Assembly (NCBI RefSeq): GCF_048569485.1 | Contig: NC_134354.1 | Span: 396,500,170-396,564,169, forward strand | From: Anomaloglossus baeobatrachus | Lineage: Eukaryota; Chordata; Amphibia; Anura; Aromobatidae | DNA: 64,000 nt | Reading direction: 5' to 3' | Shown: in pieces, positions 1 to 11,938 of the stretch | How the letters are laid out: each line of letters starts with the position of its first letter | Numbering within the stretch: the first letter of the stretch is position 1 | Notes under the pieces: model-generated | The model's input: the letters and a program-made list of their open reading frames with translations, nothing else | Told to the model about the DNA's origin: nothing | Database searches by the model: none | Position numbers and translations under genes: made by a program

Positions 1-315
1 AACAAAAAAGAAAAAACAAAAAAGAGGGGAGCCTGCACTCCTTGAGAATGGCATGCAACAAATAAAAGTGTAAATTCACAAATTCATTCCAACTGTACTA
101 TAATGGAAAATGAAATTGTTAGCAAAAAATTGATCAGTTTTTTGTGCCACCCTTGCCACGTCACAGCAAATCTCAATTTTTAAGGACTCTTTTGCTTTTA
201 ACGCAGTCCACCGCGTAAAGTTTCCTCCTTTTGTTGGTACACCGCTTGGTCTCCACAGTACCTTTTTAATGATGGAAATAAAGATTTTGATGCTTTTATA
301 AATACGAATGTGCCG
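1..315. other. AT-rich interspersed sequence, unassigned
   Basis: A/T-rich sequence opening with an A-rich run and containing AATAAA-like hexamers near 62 and 282. It reads like the 3' part of an interspersed repeat that stops where LTR-like sequence begins near 316. No coding frame resembles a known protein. The family is not recognised. Confidence 0.3.
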
Positions 316-431
316 GATCCTTCCTTCCATTGCTTCTTACCCTTCCATCAGCCTGTACCTGTCACCAATCCCTCACTCTACCTGGTACATCAGCCTGCAC
401 GTCTCGCTGGACCCGGACCCCGTCTGCTGTT

Positions 432-1098
432 TGTAACGCCTGCCTGGATCCGCAGACTCAGACGGGCTGTAATGGACAGGCTAGAGGGAAGACACTCGCC
501 AAGCAGGACCCTCAGAACCCTGAAACCCTTTAACCCATATACAGGGATTTGGAATTACACAGGGCCCTGGAGATCACTACCTGTGGAAGGCTGCAGTCTG
601 AGAGAGTAGTCATCAGGCAGGGTCAAACCAGGAATTGCGGAACAGGGACAGAATCGGCAGGCAAAGACGTAATCAGAAACAAGCAGAGGTAAAAACCGGA
701 ACGGGCAGCGAGGTACAAAAACAGCAGGCAGGAGGGTAGTCAGGAAACAAGCGGTAATCAGCACACAAAATCACAGGACGAAACAGGAGCCAGAATTCTC
801 AGAACTATCTCTGACAGAGGTCAGCAGACAGGAGGGGAATTAAAAAGGGTGTGGCATCTTCCCATAGGCTGTAGCTGAATGATGGTACCTCAGCTGGGAG
901 ACACCCGCCACCTACAGTCAGCTAGTGGCACTGCAGATCCCCAGGAAACCCAGACCAGTGGATGAACGGAGCCTGCGCCCACTGGCGCCGCTGGCATCGA
1001 CTCCTCTCCCATCACCAGAACCATCCACGGCAGGAACACGGCGTCACCTGGCGATCAGAGCAGAAGTCGATGGAGCGGACTCCGGTGGTGACGTAACA
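432..1098. mobile_element. Solo LTR nested in the gypsy 5' LTR
   Basis: A 667-bp block starting TGTAACG and ending GTAACA is flanked by the 5-bp direct repeat CTGTT (427-431 and 1099-1103). The 3' LTR of the host gypsy element at about 3415 has the uninterrupted site, CTGTT followed directly by GCTACCC, which serves as an empty-site control. TG...CA ends, a 5-bp duplication and no internal coding region indicate a solo LTR of another gypsy-like family. It is younger than the element it sits in. Confidence 0.8.
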
Positions 1099-1167
1099 CT
1101 GTTGCTACCCGGTACCTGAACCCGGTCCCAGTCATCCGTCCTGCCTACGGTGCCCTTGGACTCAGAG

Positions 1168-2840
1168 AAACCCCTCGTGCTCACCTCCGTGGATGGAAAG
1201 CCCTTATTCGAACCTGTGTGGTTTATTACCGAACCCGTGGAACTCAGTGTTGGTGCTTTGCATAACGAAAAGATCGCTCTGTATGTAATCCCTAAAATGG
1301 CACACTCGCTTCTGCTGGGACTGCCCTGGTTACGAGTACATGAACCCATCGTGAGTTGGTGTTCTGGAGCGATCTCACGTTGGGGCCCGTTTTGTCACGA
1401 AGATTGTCTACAGTCCGTACAGCCCGTCCCTCAGTCACTGGCACCGGAGTCCTTCATTCCAGTGGAACAGGAGGAAGAGACGAACCAGTTTATCTTCTGT
1501 CCCAGTATGCCCATCCCGGTGGCCCCAGTCACTCTGGCACTGATACCTCCTGGGAAGACTTTCGTGACGGAGAATGACAGATTGAGAGTCATTCAATGGG
1601 GGCATTCTTCGAAAGTACATGCCGGTCAGAAGAAAACCTGGAGCGCTGTTAGCCATCAATATTGGTGGCCGTATCTCTGTAAGGATGTCAATTCTCTCGT
1701 CTCAGCTTGTTCGTCCTGTGCCCGGAATAAGACACCCAGACACCTGCCCTATGGCCGTCTCCTGCCTCTACCGATTCCCTCTGTTCCAGGGCAACATATT
1801 GTCATGGATTTTATCACGGACTTGCCTTTGTCTTCTGGATATACGGTCATTTGGGTCATGGTGGACCAATTCTCTAAGATGGCTCTCTTTGTCCCCATGG
1901 TCAGCCTACCCTCGGCCCAGGAACTTGCCGATGCCTTCATTCAACATGTCTTTCATCTGCACAGCTTTCCATTGCATATAGTGTCCGACAGGGGAACTCA
2001 ATTCACCTCACGCTTCTGGAGGGTGCTCTGTGACCATCTGGGAGTGTCTTTGGATTTTTCCTCGGCCTACCCTCCCCAGTCTAACGGCCAAGTGGAACGT
2101 GTCAACCAGGTCCTGACTTTCTTGCTTCGACACTTCGTCAACGTCCATAATGACAACTGGTCCACGCTACTTCCTTGGGCTGAATTCTGCCATAATCATC
2201 ACGTCAGTGAATCCTCCTCCAGCTCACCCTTCTATGTCGTCTACGGTCTTCAGCCTTCCATTCCGTTGCCGGTATCCTCGACTTCCGATGTTCCCGTTGC
2301 TGATGCCCGGTCCAGAGACTTCTCTAATATATGGAGTGCGGTTAAGACCTCTCTTGAACGTGCTTCCGCCCGGATGAAGAAACATGCGGATTCTAGACGC
2401 CTTCCTCCTCCTTGCTTCTCTCCTGGGGATTTGGTGTGGCTTGCCTCCAAATACATCTGGTTGAAAATTCCCTCGTACAAGTTGGGTCCGCGGTACATAG
2501 GTCCTTTTCAAGGTTATTGAACGGATCAACGAGGTCTCGTACAAGCTGCAGCTCCCTGCCATGATGCGGATCCCGAACTCCTTCCACGTCTCCCTGCTCA
2601 AGCCAGTCGTCCTTGGTCCCTTCTCCTCTGATGCCGGTACTCCTCCTCCTATTGCTGACGACGATGTGTATGCGGTAAGGGACATAGTGGCCATGAAGAC
2701 TGTGCGGGGTAAGCAGTTCTTCCTGTTGATTGGGAGGGCTACGGTCCCGAGGTCCGGTCCTGGGAGCCCCGGGAGAACATGGGCACACCTCTGCTGCGCG
2801 ACTTCTTGTCCCGGTTGCGAGGAGGGGGCGTAAGGGGGGG
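1168..2840 (+). pseudogene. gypsy pol remnant (protease and integrase parts)
   Basis: The translated sequence shows a retropepsin-like stretch (SLLLGLPWLRVHEP) followed by a chromovirus-type integrase. The integrase has the H2C2 zinc finger (CSSCARNK), the catalytic core with DFITDLP, a second acidic motif in VSDRGTQF and the YPPQSNGQVER signature. Downstream, 2520-2840 carries sequence like the GPY/F module and a chromodomain. This is a fossil of the Ty3/gypsy pol polyprotein; large parts of a normal pol are absent and it cannot be functional. Confidence 0.85.
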
Positions 2841-2843
2841 TAC

Positions 2844-3651
2844 TGTCACGTACTGGTACTGTGACTTACTGCTCCGGTCCCCGGTTCTCCTGCCCGCGCT
2901 GGTCCCTCTCACTCCCCCTCCTGTGCGTCTCCTGTGCCGCCCATTCGCCGGTCCCAGCGTCCTCCTACGCCTCCGGATCCTCTGCCTGGCTCCCCTGCAC
3001 CTCCTGCATCTTCCCCGCTGCTTCCTGCTCTGGCCTCCGGCTCTCGGGTCTCGCGCATGCGCATTAGGGCGCGCGTGCACTCGCTCACCTTCTCTTAAAG
3101 GGCCAGCTTCCCTGGAACAGGATATGGCTGATACAGGTGCAAAGTATATAAGACTTCCCTTTCCATGTGGGCGGCGCCTGATCAACGTGTTCCCATAGCT
3201 AGGTGCTCAGGTCCCTTTGTGCTTTGTCTCCCTTTAACACTGTCTCGTCCACAGAGTCCGTCCGCTGGTCCTGACTATTGGTTCTCCAGGAGGTGTCCCG
3301 GTGACCATCTGCTGAGGATCCTGCCATCTTCTGTCAGCCTGTACCTGTCACCGATCCCCGACTCTACCTGGTACATCAGCCTGCACGTCTTGCTGGACCC
3401 AGACCCCGTCTGCTGTTGCTACCCGGTACCTGAACCCGGTCCCAGTCATCCGTCCTGCCTACGGTGCCCTTGGACTCAGAGACATTCCCTGCAGATCCCT
3501 GGGAGGACTCGTACCCCTAGTGTTCCGGCTACCGTGCATCAAGGCCCTCTGGCGGGGTGACCGGACAGTCCCTGTATAGGGGTTAGCTCCGGGTTGCTTC
3601 TCTGGAGGAGTCCGGTAAACGGTCCAGTGAATCCACATCCATGACGTTACA
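2844..3651 (+). repeat. gypsy 3' LTR
   Basis: Starts TGTCACG directly after a G-rich polypurine tract (about 2822-2840), as expected of a gypsy 3' LTR, and ends GTTACA at 3651. It contains a TATA-like TATATAAG near 3144. The segment about 3309-3482 matches the 5' LTR fragments upstream. Confidence 0.8.
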
Positions 3652-3654
3652 ATA

Positions 3655-3895
3655 TCCCTAATATCTACATATATTCCATGTTCATTCCCCACTTATCCAA
3701 CACAGGGAAAAAAATATACACCAGTTTATATGGGATTTGTGGACATTTCCCTATCATCTACATATATTCCATGTTCATTCCACACCTAAGAAGCTCAGGG
3801 AATAAAATATACACCTGTTTTTCTGGGATTTGTGTACATTTCCCTATTATCTACATACAGTATATTCCATGTTCATTCCATGCCTATGATGTCTA
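3655..3895. repeat. 93-bp tandem repeat, about 2.6 copies
   Basis: The phrase ATCTACAT...ATTCCATGTTCATTCC recurs at 3663, 3756 and 3849, a period of exactly 93 bp, with the intervening GGGATTTGTG(G/T)ACATTTCCCTAT also repeated. It starts directly after the gypsy 3' LTR. No coding content. Confidence 0.8.
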
Positions 3896-4616
3896 AGAAA
3901 CCTATTATTTATCTCTATAATTTGGAACCAAGAATTTATGTTCATTCTTTTTGTGCATTCCTTTTCTTCATTCGTTTTAGTATGTCCCTTTTTAATTACC
4001 ACAAAGAATTCTAAAATCCATTTAAAAATGTGCTCCCTTTTCTGTAAAATGTTTTTTTATTGGGTATGGTTTTTTTTTACAGCAACAGACTAGCAAGAGC
4101 AAGTTGGAATGACAGTGACTTTTTTATTTATTTGTTTTTACTTGTATTTTTATTATTTCTTTATTTTTCATTTTTTTTAAACACACTACCCCTCCCCCCT
4201 CTTTCCCAACTCTTCAATGTCAAAAATGGAACTGCATCCTCCTGGCTCCGCAGCAGAGCTCTATGGGTTTCCTATCACCTGTAGGGATGTGAACTGAAGT
4301 GTTCAATCGTGTTATTGTATTTTCATGTGAACTGTGTCCTGCCTCTTTGTAAATAATGTAATATGTGAATTGTGATCTAATATTATAGGTTATGATATTT
4401 TCATGTATGATATTGTGCACTGTCCTGTTAGAGGGTTGAGTTCTGCCCAGCAACAGACTGTGAGCAGGGTTAGAGATAGTTAAGTGTTGGGACTAACCCA
4501 CAATGGGAGCGGTCAGTTTATAGGGAGAGATGTTTTTTTCTAGAAAGTTAGTCAAGACCAGGGTCGGACTGGGGTATCTGGGGCCCACCACAGGGAATTG
4601 ACTCTAGGGGCCCACC
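3896..4616. other. AT-rich spacer, no gene seen
   Basis: T-rich low-complexity sequence around 4120-4200, then unique-looking sequence. The last 60 bp (about 4557-4616) resemble the end of a short interspersed repeat (GGGTCGGACTGGGG). It abuts the point where the neighbouring L1 stops. Confidence 0.3.
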
Positions 4617-6484
4617 CCAATGCTGCCCTCAGAAATCCCCAATGGATTCTGTCAAAGGCTTTCTCAGCATCGATGGCTAGGAGACCCAGCGGGATCGAAT
4701 TGCTTTTAGCTTTAGCAATAAGAGACAAAGTTTTAATTGTATTGTCTCTTGCTTCACAGCCTTTGACAAATCCCACCTGATCTGTGTTAATGACGGAGGG
4801 CAGAAAAGGGGACAATCTATCAGCCAAAATCTTAGAGTAAAGTTTTAGATCCACGTTCAATAATGAGATAGGGCGATAGCTTGCAGCTAATAATGGGTCT
4901 TTCCCCGGTTTGGGGATCACGCTAATGTGTGCTTCCAGAGACTGAGGGGTTAGCCTTGTGTCTTCATCAATAGAATTAAATGTTTTGGCCATTATCGGGG
5001 CTAATTGGTCCTTAAGCAATTTGTAAAAAGCCGGGGTGAACCCGTCAGGGCCAGGGGATTTACCTGAGGGAGTAATTTGAATTGCGTTACAGATTTCGGA
5101 TTCCGATATATCCTCTTCCAGGGTCTCTATAACATTGCTATCTAGGGAGGGCAAGGCTGTCTCTTGTATATACCTCCTGATTTTATCTGCCAGGTCAGTG
5201 GGTGGAAGCTCCGCATACTGCCCTTTAATATTATATAGGTCTTTGTAGTAGGACTGAAAGACCTCCAGGATCTCTGTTGGATCATATGATTCTTTGTCTC
5301 CTTTGGTGTTGATGCATGGAATGTATGAAGTGTTGGCCCGTGGATGCAAAAGTCGTGCCAAAGGACGACCACATTTGTCAGATAAATTATAATAAAAATT
5401 TTTGACTCTCTCTATGGCAGAGAAATTTCTGGTCCAATAGGGTTTTTTAGTTCGCTCGTTTAAGGACGAGTTCAGCCAGAACTGTGGGGGTACGTGTCAG
5501 TTTATGTGTATTTTCCAACTCATGGATCTGTGTTAACAAGTTATCAATCTCTTCAGCTCTTTTCCTCTTGATCCTAGAGCCATGCTTAATCAGTATTCCA
5601 CATAAGACACACTTCAAGGTCTCCCATTGGGTAGGCTGAGAAGTTGGGTCAGACCTATGGACTTGCGTAAAGGAATCGATTGAATCCCTCAACTCCGTTA
5701 GGCAGAGATTGTCTTTGAGTAAGTTGTTGTTTAACCTCCAGATCCATGAGCGTTGGGGGAGGGAGGGTACCTGAAGGGATAGATAGACTGGGGCATGGTT
5801 GGACCAAAAAATTTCCCCTATCTCTGCAGTGGGATGCCAAGCCAGTACTCCGTGGCTTACCAGAAAAAGGTCTATCCTGCTGTATGAGTTGTGTGGTGAG
5901 GAATAGTATGTGTAGTCCTTACCTTGAGGGTTTAGGGTTCTCCATACATCAATCAGTCGGAGGGCGTGAAAAGTCTGCTTTAGGGCACGAAGTTCCTTAG
6001 TGTGGACATTGCTTCGTCCAGAAGAGGAGTCCATGGCTGGGTCTAGAGTAAAATTGAAGTCACCGCCAACCACCAATGTCCCCTCTGGAAAATCAGATAG
6101 TTGTGTCAGAAGGGCTCTACAGGTAGAGATCTGATTAGTGTTAGGTAGGTACCAGTTTGCGATTGTAAACATCGAATTTGCGACCTTCAGTTTAAGAAAT
6201 ATATAACGACCCTTCTCGTCTATACAGGAGTCGACTATGGTGTGCACTAAGTGTTTATGGAGTGCAATCGATACTCCTTTAGATCTGGCCTCTGGGTTAA
6301 CGCTGTGAAACCATACTGGATAAAACCTATCTCGTAGTATGAGTACATGATCTTTCTTGAAATGCGTCTCCTATAGTAGAAGAATCTGAACCTTTTTTTT
6401 GTGCATAGAATACAGGACCTGTGAACGCTTTTGAGGAGTATTAAAACCCCGTATGTTAATAGAGCAAAAATTGAGGGTGGTCAT
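4617..6484 (-). pseudogene. L1 ORF2 remnant (endonuclease and partial RT)
   Basis: Starts at ATG 6484 with MTTLNFCSINIRGF, the usual APE endonuclease opening. Endonuclease signatures follow: GGDFN, YSRIDLFLVS and SNHAPV (normally SDHAPV). After a linker the RT N-terminal part is clear: GKSPGPDGFTPAFYK, YRPISLLNVDLKLYSKILA, DQVGFVKG, and palm motif A in AIDAEKAFDRIHW. Defects seen: a TAG at 6371-6373 where the family has Q of LLQETHF, a frameshift between about 5447 and 5361, and truncation before the YADD motif. Role in life: nicking target DNA and reverse transcribing the L1 RNA. Confidence 0.9.
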
Positions 6485-6504
6485 GTTGGTCCAAGGACTT
6501 CAGA

Positions 6505-6655
6505 GAGCGTGAAGGGATCCGGGAAAGGTAGGGGGAGGGAGACAAGGAGACGTGGACAAAGATAGAGAAGAAGAGGAGGAGGAGAGGGCGGGGAGAGAGA
6601 AGAAGGAGAGAAAAAAAAAGGGGGAGGGGAAAAAAGGGGGGCCTCAAAGAAGGTA
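6505..6655 (-). other. Polypyrimidine tract just upstream of L1 ORF2
   Basis: On the element's coding (minus) strand this is about 150 nt of almost pure C/T, ending about 20-30 nt before the ORF2 ATG at 6484. The second L1 at 56510-56655 has a tract of the same length in the same place. In this type of L1 it forms the 3' end of the ORF1-ORF2 spacer. A role in ORF2 translation is inference only. Confidence 0.6.
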
Positions 6656-7112
6656 AGATGTGTAAGATAGATAGGATAGTCTACTAAGAGACAAAGAAGG
6701 CACAAAAAAGGAAAAGTACAGGTAAATCAACAATCGGGGGGTTAGTATAATCTACACCTGCCCGCAGTGTGTAGACACCCAGAGGGAAGTAGGCTTTCAA
6801 CGGAGGTCTGCTCCTCCCGGGCTGACCCACGACCCAGTTTAAGAATTGTACAAAGTACTGAAAACTGAATAAAACAGCAACACAACTAGCTCCATCAATT
6901 CCTGAATAGCTTTTGTAAACATTTAAACCTCTAAACATTCAAACGTTTAGCCCTTTAAAGGATGTTTAGCCTAGGATAACTATCTGGGCATGTGAGATAA
7001 GGAGATATATCAGGGCAAGATTTTATCCCAAAGCCATTTTACGTGGACCTTTAAAGACCATTTTTCACACCTAGCGCCGGACATAAGCCTATATGGGAAA
7101 GAAACAATAAAC

Positions 7113-8821
7113 TCAATAAACTGAGTCTCCAGATGAGGCAGGAGGGATAGACTCCTTTTCTCTTCTTCTCTGCGAACCTCGATTCCTCCTACGTGCCCCA
7201 TCCCATTGTGGCAGGGGGACATTGGCCTCCATCCCAGAGGTACCGTGAACATAAGGCCAATCTGTAACCGGAATGTGTACAATGGGTATCTCAAGGGCCG
7301 CGCAAAAGCTTGGAAGATCTTTCAAAGAATGAAGCACATGTAGGAGTCCAGCATGTCGGACCTGTAATTTGAATGGAAATCCCCATAAGTATAAGATATT
7401 CCTTTGTCGGAGGGCATCCAGGAAAGGTCTCAGGACTTTGCGTTTCTGTAGTGTATGACGGGATAAATCTGGAAACAGTTGGACTGGTGTATTTTTAAAC
7501 AGAATGGAGTCCTTCTGTCGAGCCTTGTTTAAGATCTCTTCTTTTTTTTATATTTATGCACTCTGCAGATGACATCCCGTGGGTTGGAGCCTTCTACTGG
7601 TTTAGGGCCCAGGGATCTGTGTGCCCTATCTAGTTCCAGATGAGAGTCTCATGGGAGGCCTAATATGGAGTTGAATAGGCGCCGTAGAGATTCATCCAGA
7701 TCTTGGGGGGCAAGAGACTCAGGGAGACCCCTTACCCTAATATTATTACGCCTACCTCTATTTTCTAAGTCATCCAGCAGATCTGTCAAATGCTCAATCT
7801 AAAGAGCTTGCGTAGACAGGGCCTGTGCTTGAGAAGCAAGTTGTGCTGAGATAGAAGCCGTGCAGGATTCAGAGGTTGCCATGCGTTCATTTAGCCGTTT
7901 CATCTCTCCTTTTATAGACGCTGACTCTGCTTTATATGAGGCCTCCAATCTGGTTATGTAATTTTCCATTTCTTCTCTAGTTGGTATGGATCTAATTCGT
8001 GCCTTGAGGTCATCCCATACACAGTCCTCCTGAGTATCCATTTGTGCATCTCCATCTGTGAGGCTGTGTGGAGGAGATCTGAGAGCAACAGGAGTTGTGC
8101 CTCTTTCTGGGGAGGAAGGGGTCTCTTGTAATAAGACACTGCCTGACATATCTGGCAGCGTAAGAGGAAGTCCCAATGTTACCCGTCCAGGGTGTTGCAT
8201 ATTTGGAGCCAGTAAGGGGCCACACAGTGCAGGGCGAGGTGCATTGCCAGTGAGACAAACGGCAGCAGCAGAGTGTTTATTCTGAGCACCAGAAGCACTC
8301 TCCAGCTTCATTGGTGCAGTAGCTATGGCAGGGGAGCTGGATGTCTGCTCTGGCTGCTGGGGCTGCAGTGGCATAGCTGCTGCTTTTATTACTGTTGTGG
8401 ACTGCGATCGCTGAGGCAGCAGGGGTTCTCCCTGCATCTTACCCCTGTCCCACGTGTCCTGTTTGCTGTTCTTCTGCTCCATCAGATGGTGAGGTGAACC
8501 CCCGTCCAGTGCGGCCATCTTAGGTAAGAGGGATTTCCCTCATGTCGTGTCTCTCTCCTGAGGCTGGGCTGCTGCTCACCGCCGCTTGGTCTCTGAGAGG
8601 CTGTCTGCTGCGGGGGTCCCGGGTGTCTGCGGACGTTCTGTGTGTCGGGTCTCTTCCCCGCTGGTAGATGAAGGGGCTGTAGCTGGAGAGGACGCTGTCG
8701 CCATTTTGGGATCCGATGGAGCCAGGCCCGAGCTCCTAAGGAATCTCTGAATACTTGCAGGGGAAGGCACCGGGTGGTCACTCCTCGGTCTGCTGTAATC
8801 TCTCTTCTTCCTGGCCGGCAT
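7113..8821 (-). pseudogene. L1 ORF1 remnant (RNA-binding coiled-coil protein)
   Basis: Begins at ATG 8821 with MPARKKRDYSRPRSDHP, a basic N-terminus. A proline/serine-rich region follows, then a coiled-coil segment around 7800-8000 (EEMENYITRLEASYKAE, MKRLNERMA). Next comes the RRM start RRNNIRVRGLPES near 7750 and the C-terminal domain ending near 7113. This is the L1 ORF1p architecture (Transposase_22): a trimeric nucleic-acid chaperone. Frameshifts near 8520-8580 and a TGA near 7655 break it. About 630 bp separate it from ORF2. Confidence 0.85.
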
Positions 8822-8930
8822 TGAATGTGTTTGGAGCAGGGTGTGTAGCTTTACAATGGGTGTAGGGCCACTCCGGGCACGGGAGCTAGAGTGATCAGTG
8901 TCCTCACTCCTCCATTGCCAGACCACGCCC

Positions 8931-9388
8931 CCAATTACAGTATTATATATCAGACAAAATATTGGCAGAAAAACGTACTATGCATTTTATACAATTATAC
9001 TAAAAAATACACAGAATATATTATGAAAAAGTGCAGGTTGGAGCTGGAAAATATCGTGATGTATAATTTATTCCATTGAAGAAAAAGCCTCACTGCTCAC
9101 ATCAAATACGCATGGCCTGAAAGTTTAGAACAAGGAAAGAGAAATCTAAAATAAAAGGTACAAAAGAGGAAAATATTGAAACCAAAGCATAAAAACCTAA
9201 CATTAAAAAACCTAAGTCCCTATGGAATCAATACCCATAACAATTAACTCAATTATAGGTCTAATTAATTTATGACGAACACTAGATGGAAAATTATTAG
9301 TAATTTAAGGGGCAGATCACATTAGTACAAAATACAGACCAGTGGGATACACCTAAACAATTTAAACCAAGGACTACAGTGTCATTTA
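8931..9388. other. Spacer between L1 and PLE 1
   Basis: AT-rich. The part next to 9389 is probably the 3' UTR of the Penelope-like element that reads leftwards from 11938. No hammerhead core or other recognisable motif was found here. Confidence 0.3.
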
Positions 9389-11938
9389 TTATAGAAAGGA
9401 CGCGAACCCAAAGTTTTCATTGAGTCCCTTCAGGAACACTGTATCTAATCTATAGATCCAACGGCTCTCTGTCTGGGATAGAATCCGAAAAAGATCACCT
9501 CCTCTATTGCCCAAGGAGACTTGATCAATGGCCATGATGCTTAGTTTGGAGTCATCTGAGTCGTGAAAATTTTTAAAGTGTTTGGGTAGTGTTTTTAACT
9601 GCTCAAAGGTCTGTGCAGATTTTGCTTTCTCTATGTCCCGTATATGCTCCCGAACTCTGATCTTCAGTTCTCTAGTTGCCATGCCAATGTATATTTTTTT
9701 ACAGGTACACGTGGCATGATAGATTACCCCTTTGGAGGTACATGTCATATGATGGAGGATTTTAAACATGCGGGTGCCCTCAGAATTCAAAAAGTTCTTA
9801 CTCTTTATGAGATTTTGGCATGCTTTGCACATTCTGCATGGAAAGAAGCCTTGATTTTCAGAGGGTAACCTGTGTTGTGGACCTGCCACGTAGTGGCTCT
9901 TGACCAATAAGTCCCCCAAATTTGTAGACCGCCTTGCCGTAATCATTGGTTTAGGTGTCAATATTTTTTTCAAAATGGGATCTGTGAGAAGTATGTTCCA
10001 ATGTTTATTGACTATTGAACAGAATTCCCCCCACTGACTGTGGAAGGTCGTAATTAATCTCACATAGTCATTGGTCTTTTTTGGTGTGTTTTCCCGATAT
10101 AGCAAATCATCTTTTAAAGCTTTTTTCGCCTTATTATACCCGTATCGAATTGTTCTGTGGCTATGGCCACGGGCTCTGAATCTTTGGTATAGCTCTCTAG
10201 ACTGTCGCTTGAATTCATCTTCATTGGAGCACACCCTCCTCACTCTGAGGAATTGACTATAGGGAATTCCTCTGATGGTACTACGTGGATGTGCTGAATC
10301 AGCCCTCAATATACTATTCGTTGCGGTGGGCTTCCTGAAAATAGATGTCTCTAGATATCCTCTGTCAGTTCTTTGTATATCTACATCCAGGAAGCTCAAC
10401 CTGCAACCAAATTGATATGTTAATCTTACATTAATAGAGTTTTGATTCTGCAATTCCATGAATAGTTGAAGTTCGGATGATGTGCCCTCCCACAGAAACC
10501 AGACATCATCGATGTAGCGTATCCAATTGTGGACACGCTCCATCTGGTCTGACGGGTTGGTAACAAATAGATCTCTCTCCCAAGCTCCAAGAAACAAATT
10601 TGCATAAGAGGGGGCACAAGCCGCCCCCATTGCTGTTCCCTGGAGCTGGAGATAAGTCTGATCTTTAAATGTGAAGCAGTTATGCGTGAGTATGAATTCA
10701 AGCAAGGTTAAGATGAGCTCTACAAGTGGTCGATCAAGATTGCTATTGTTTAAAAACCAAGATACTGCTTTTAATCCATCTGCATGGCATATTGACGTAT
10801 ATAGGCTTTCTATATCTGCAGTGATCATAATCATGTCATCCTGCAGATATATATTGTCAAAATTTGCGAGAGCAGCTGTGGTGTCTTTTATATACGAAGG
10901 GAGACTAGATACAATGGGCTTCAAATAGTACTCAATGAGTTGGCACACACTTTCACAAAGTCCACCATTACCAGAAAGTATTGGTCTTCCTGGAGGATCT
11001 GACATGTTTTTAGGTAATTTTGGTGTTAAATAAAAGGTTGGAAGTTTAGGCTTAATGGAAATAATAGCATCACATATTTTTTTTTTTTATATATATATAA
11101 TGCCCTTATTGCAGGCCTCTATTATGATGGCATTTAAATCCCGTTGGAATTTAGGTAATGGATCACTATGTAGTTTCCTATAGCACACCTGGTCTGAGAG
11201 TAGCCTAAAAGCCTGCTTCTCATAGAGGCACCTTGGCCAAATGACCAAGTTGCCTCCTTTGTCCGCAGGCTTGAAGACAACGTCAGACCAGGTAGCTAGT
11301 TCTGTAAATGCTTCTCTTTCCAACGCAGATATATTGGACTTCTTTTTATGAAAGTGTTGCAGATTTTCAATTTCTGTGGTGACAGCTTTAACAATGTCCA
11401 CAGCTGGACATATATTTAGGCTGGGGAATTTTTTAGATTTTAAACCCAATACTGTAGATAGTTCACTTACCCCATGATCTTGTTCTTCATTGGCCAAACT
11501 CTCCAATATGAGAAGTGCCTTTCTTTCTTCAGTGGTTTAAAAAACCGTCTCATGTGTATCCATCTCTTTCTCAAAATGGCGTTTGAATACCAGTTTTCTG
11601 GCAAATAGGTGAAGGTCCTTTACAGCCGTGAACCGGTCTAAGTGGGAGGATGGAGAGAAAGTAAGACCCCTCTGTAACACACCCTCCTGAACATCTGAGA
11701 GAAGATGACTAGATAAATTAATTACCTTAGGCTGGTTCACAGCACCAAAATCCGCATTCTTCCCCTGTGGTTGTTGTCGTCGTCCACCATTTCTGGTGCG
11801 TATGGATTTATAATTAGAAGATTCAACTTCAGACATACTTGCACTAGACATAGAGGATATGGATGCGGCTGATGGGGATCTGGTTAGATTTTTTCTAAAG
11901 GTACCCTTCTTAAATTGCCATCTGTATATCCGATTCAT
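9389..11938 (-). pseudogene. PLE 1: Penelope-like RT with GIY-YIG endonuclease
   Basis: Minus strand. The N-terminal part (11938 to about 11087) shows the PLE-specific block LQRGLTFSPSSHLDRF and the conserved VFKPADKGGNLVIW. The main frame (11005-9389, 538 codons) carries SDPPGRPILSGNGG, MITADIESLYTSI (motif A), QGTAMGAACAPSYANLF, the catalytic WIRYIDDVWFLW (motif C) and LSFLDVDIQR. A linker with paired cysteines (CRMCKACQN) leads to the GIY-YIG nuclease: GVIYHATCTCKKIYIGMATREL and ESRWIYRLDTV. The chain is broken in at least two places (a T-rich indel region near 11080 and again near 11520), so it is dead. It has no upstream ORF like that of PLE A and belongs to a clearly different lineage, Neptune or Poseidon-like. 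Confidence 0.88.

Larger units (their letters stand above)
316..3651 (+). mobile_element. Ty3/gypsy LTR retrotransposon remnant, broken
   Basis: Fossil Ty3/gypsy element on the plus strand. Visible parts are a fragment of the 5' LTR (about 316-431 and 1104-1165, matching about 3309-3482 of the 3' LTR), a pol remnant and a 3' LTR at 2844-3651. The two LTRs differ at roughly 5 per cent of the bases I could compare, so the insertion is old but not ancient. The element is incomplete and carries several breaks. A separate solo LTR has inserted into the 5' LTR. Confidence 0.85.
4617..8930 (-). mobile_element. L1-clade LINE, 3' half missing, decayed
   Basis: Minus-strand L1 with ORF1, a roughly 630-bp spacer and the first part of ORF2. 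The 5' end is near 8930. The RT is cut off near 4617 just after the first catalytic palm motif, so the rest of RT, the C-terminal domain, 3' UTR and poly(A) are absent. Most LINE copies lose the 5' end, so loss of the 3' end points to a later deletion or rearrangement. Several frameshifts and stops indicate an old copy. Confidence 0.9.
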
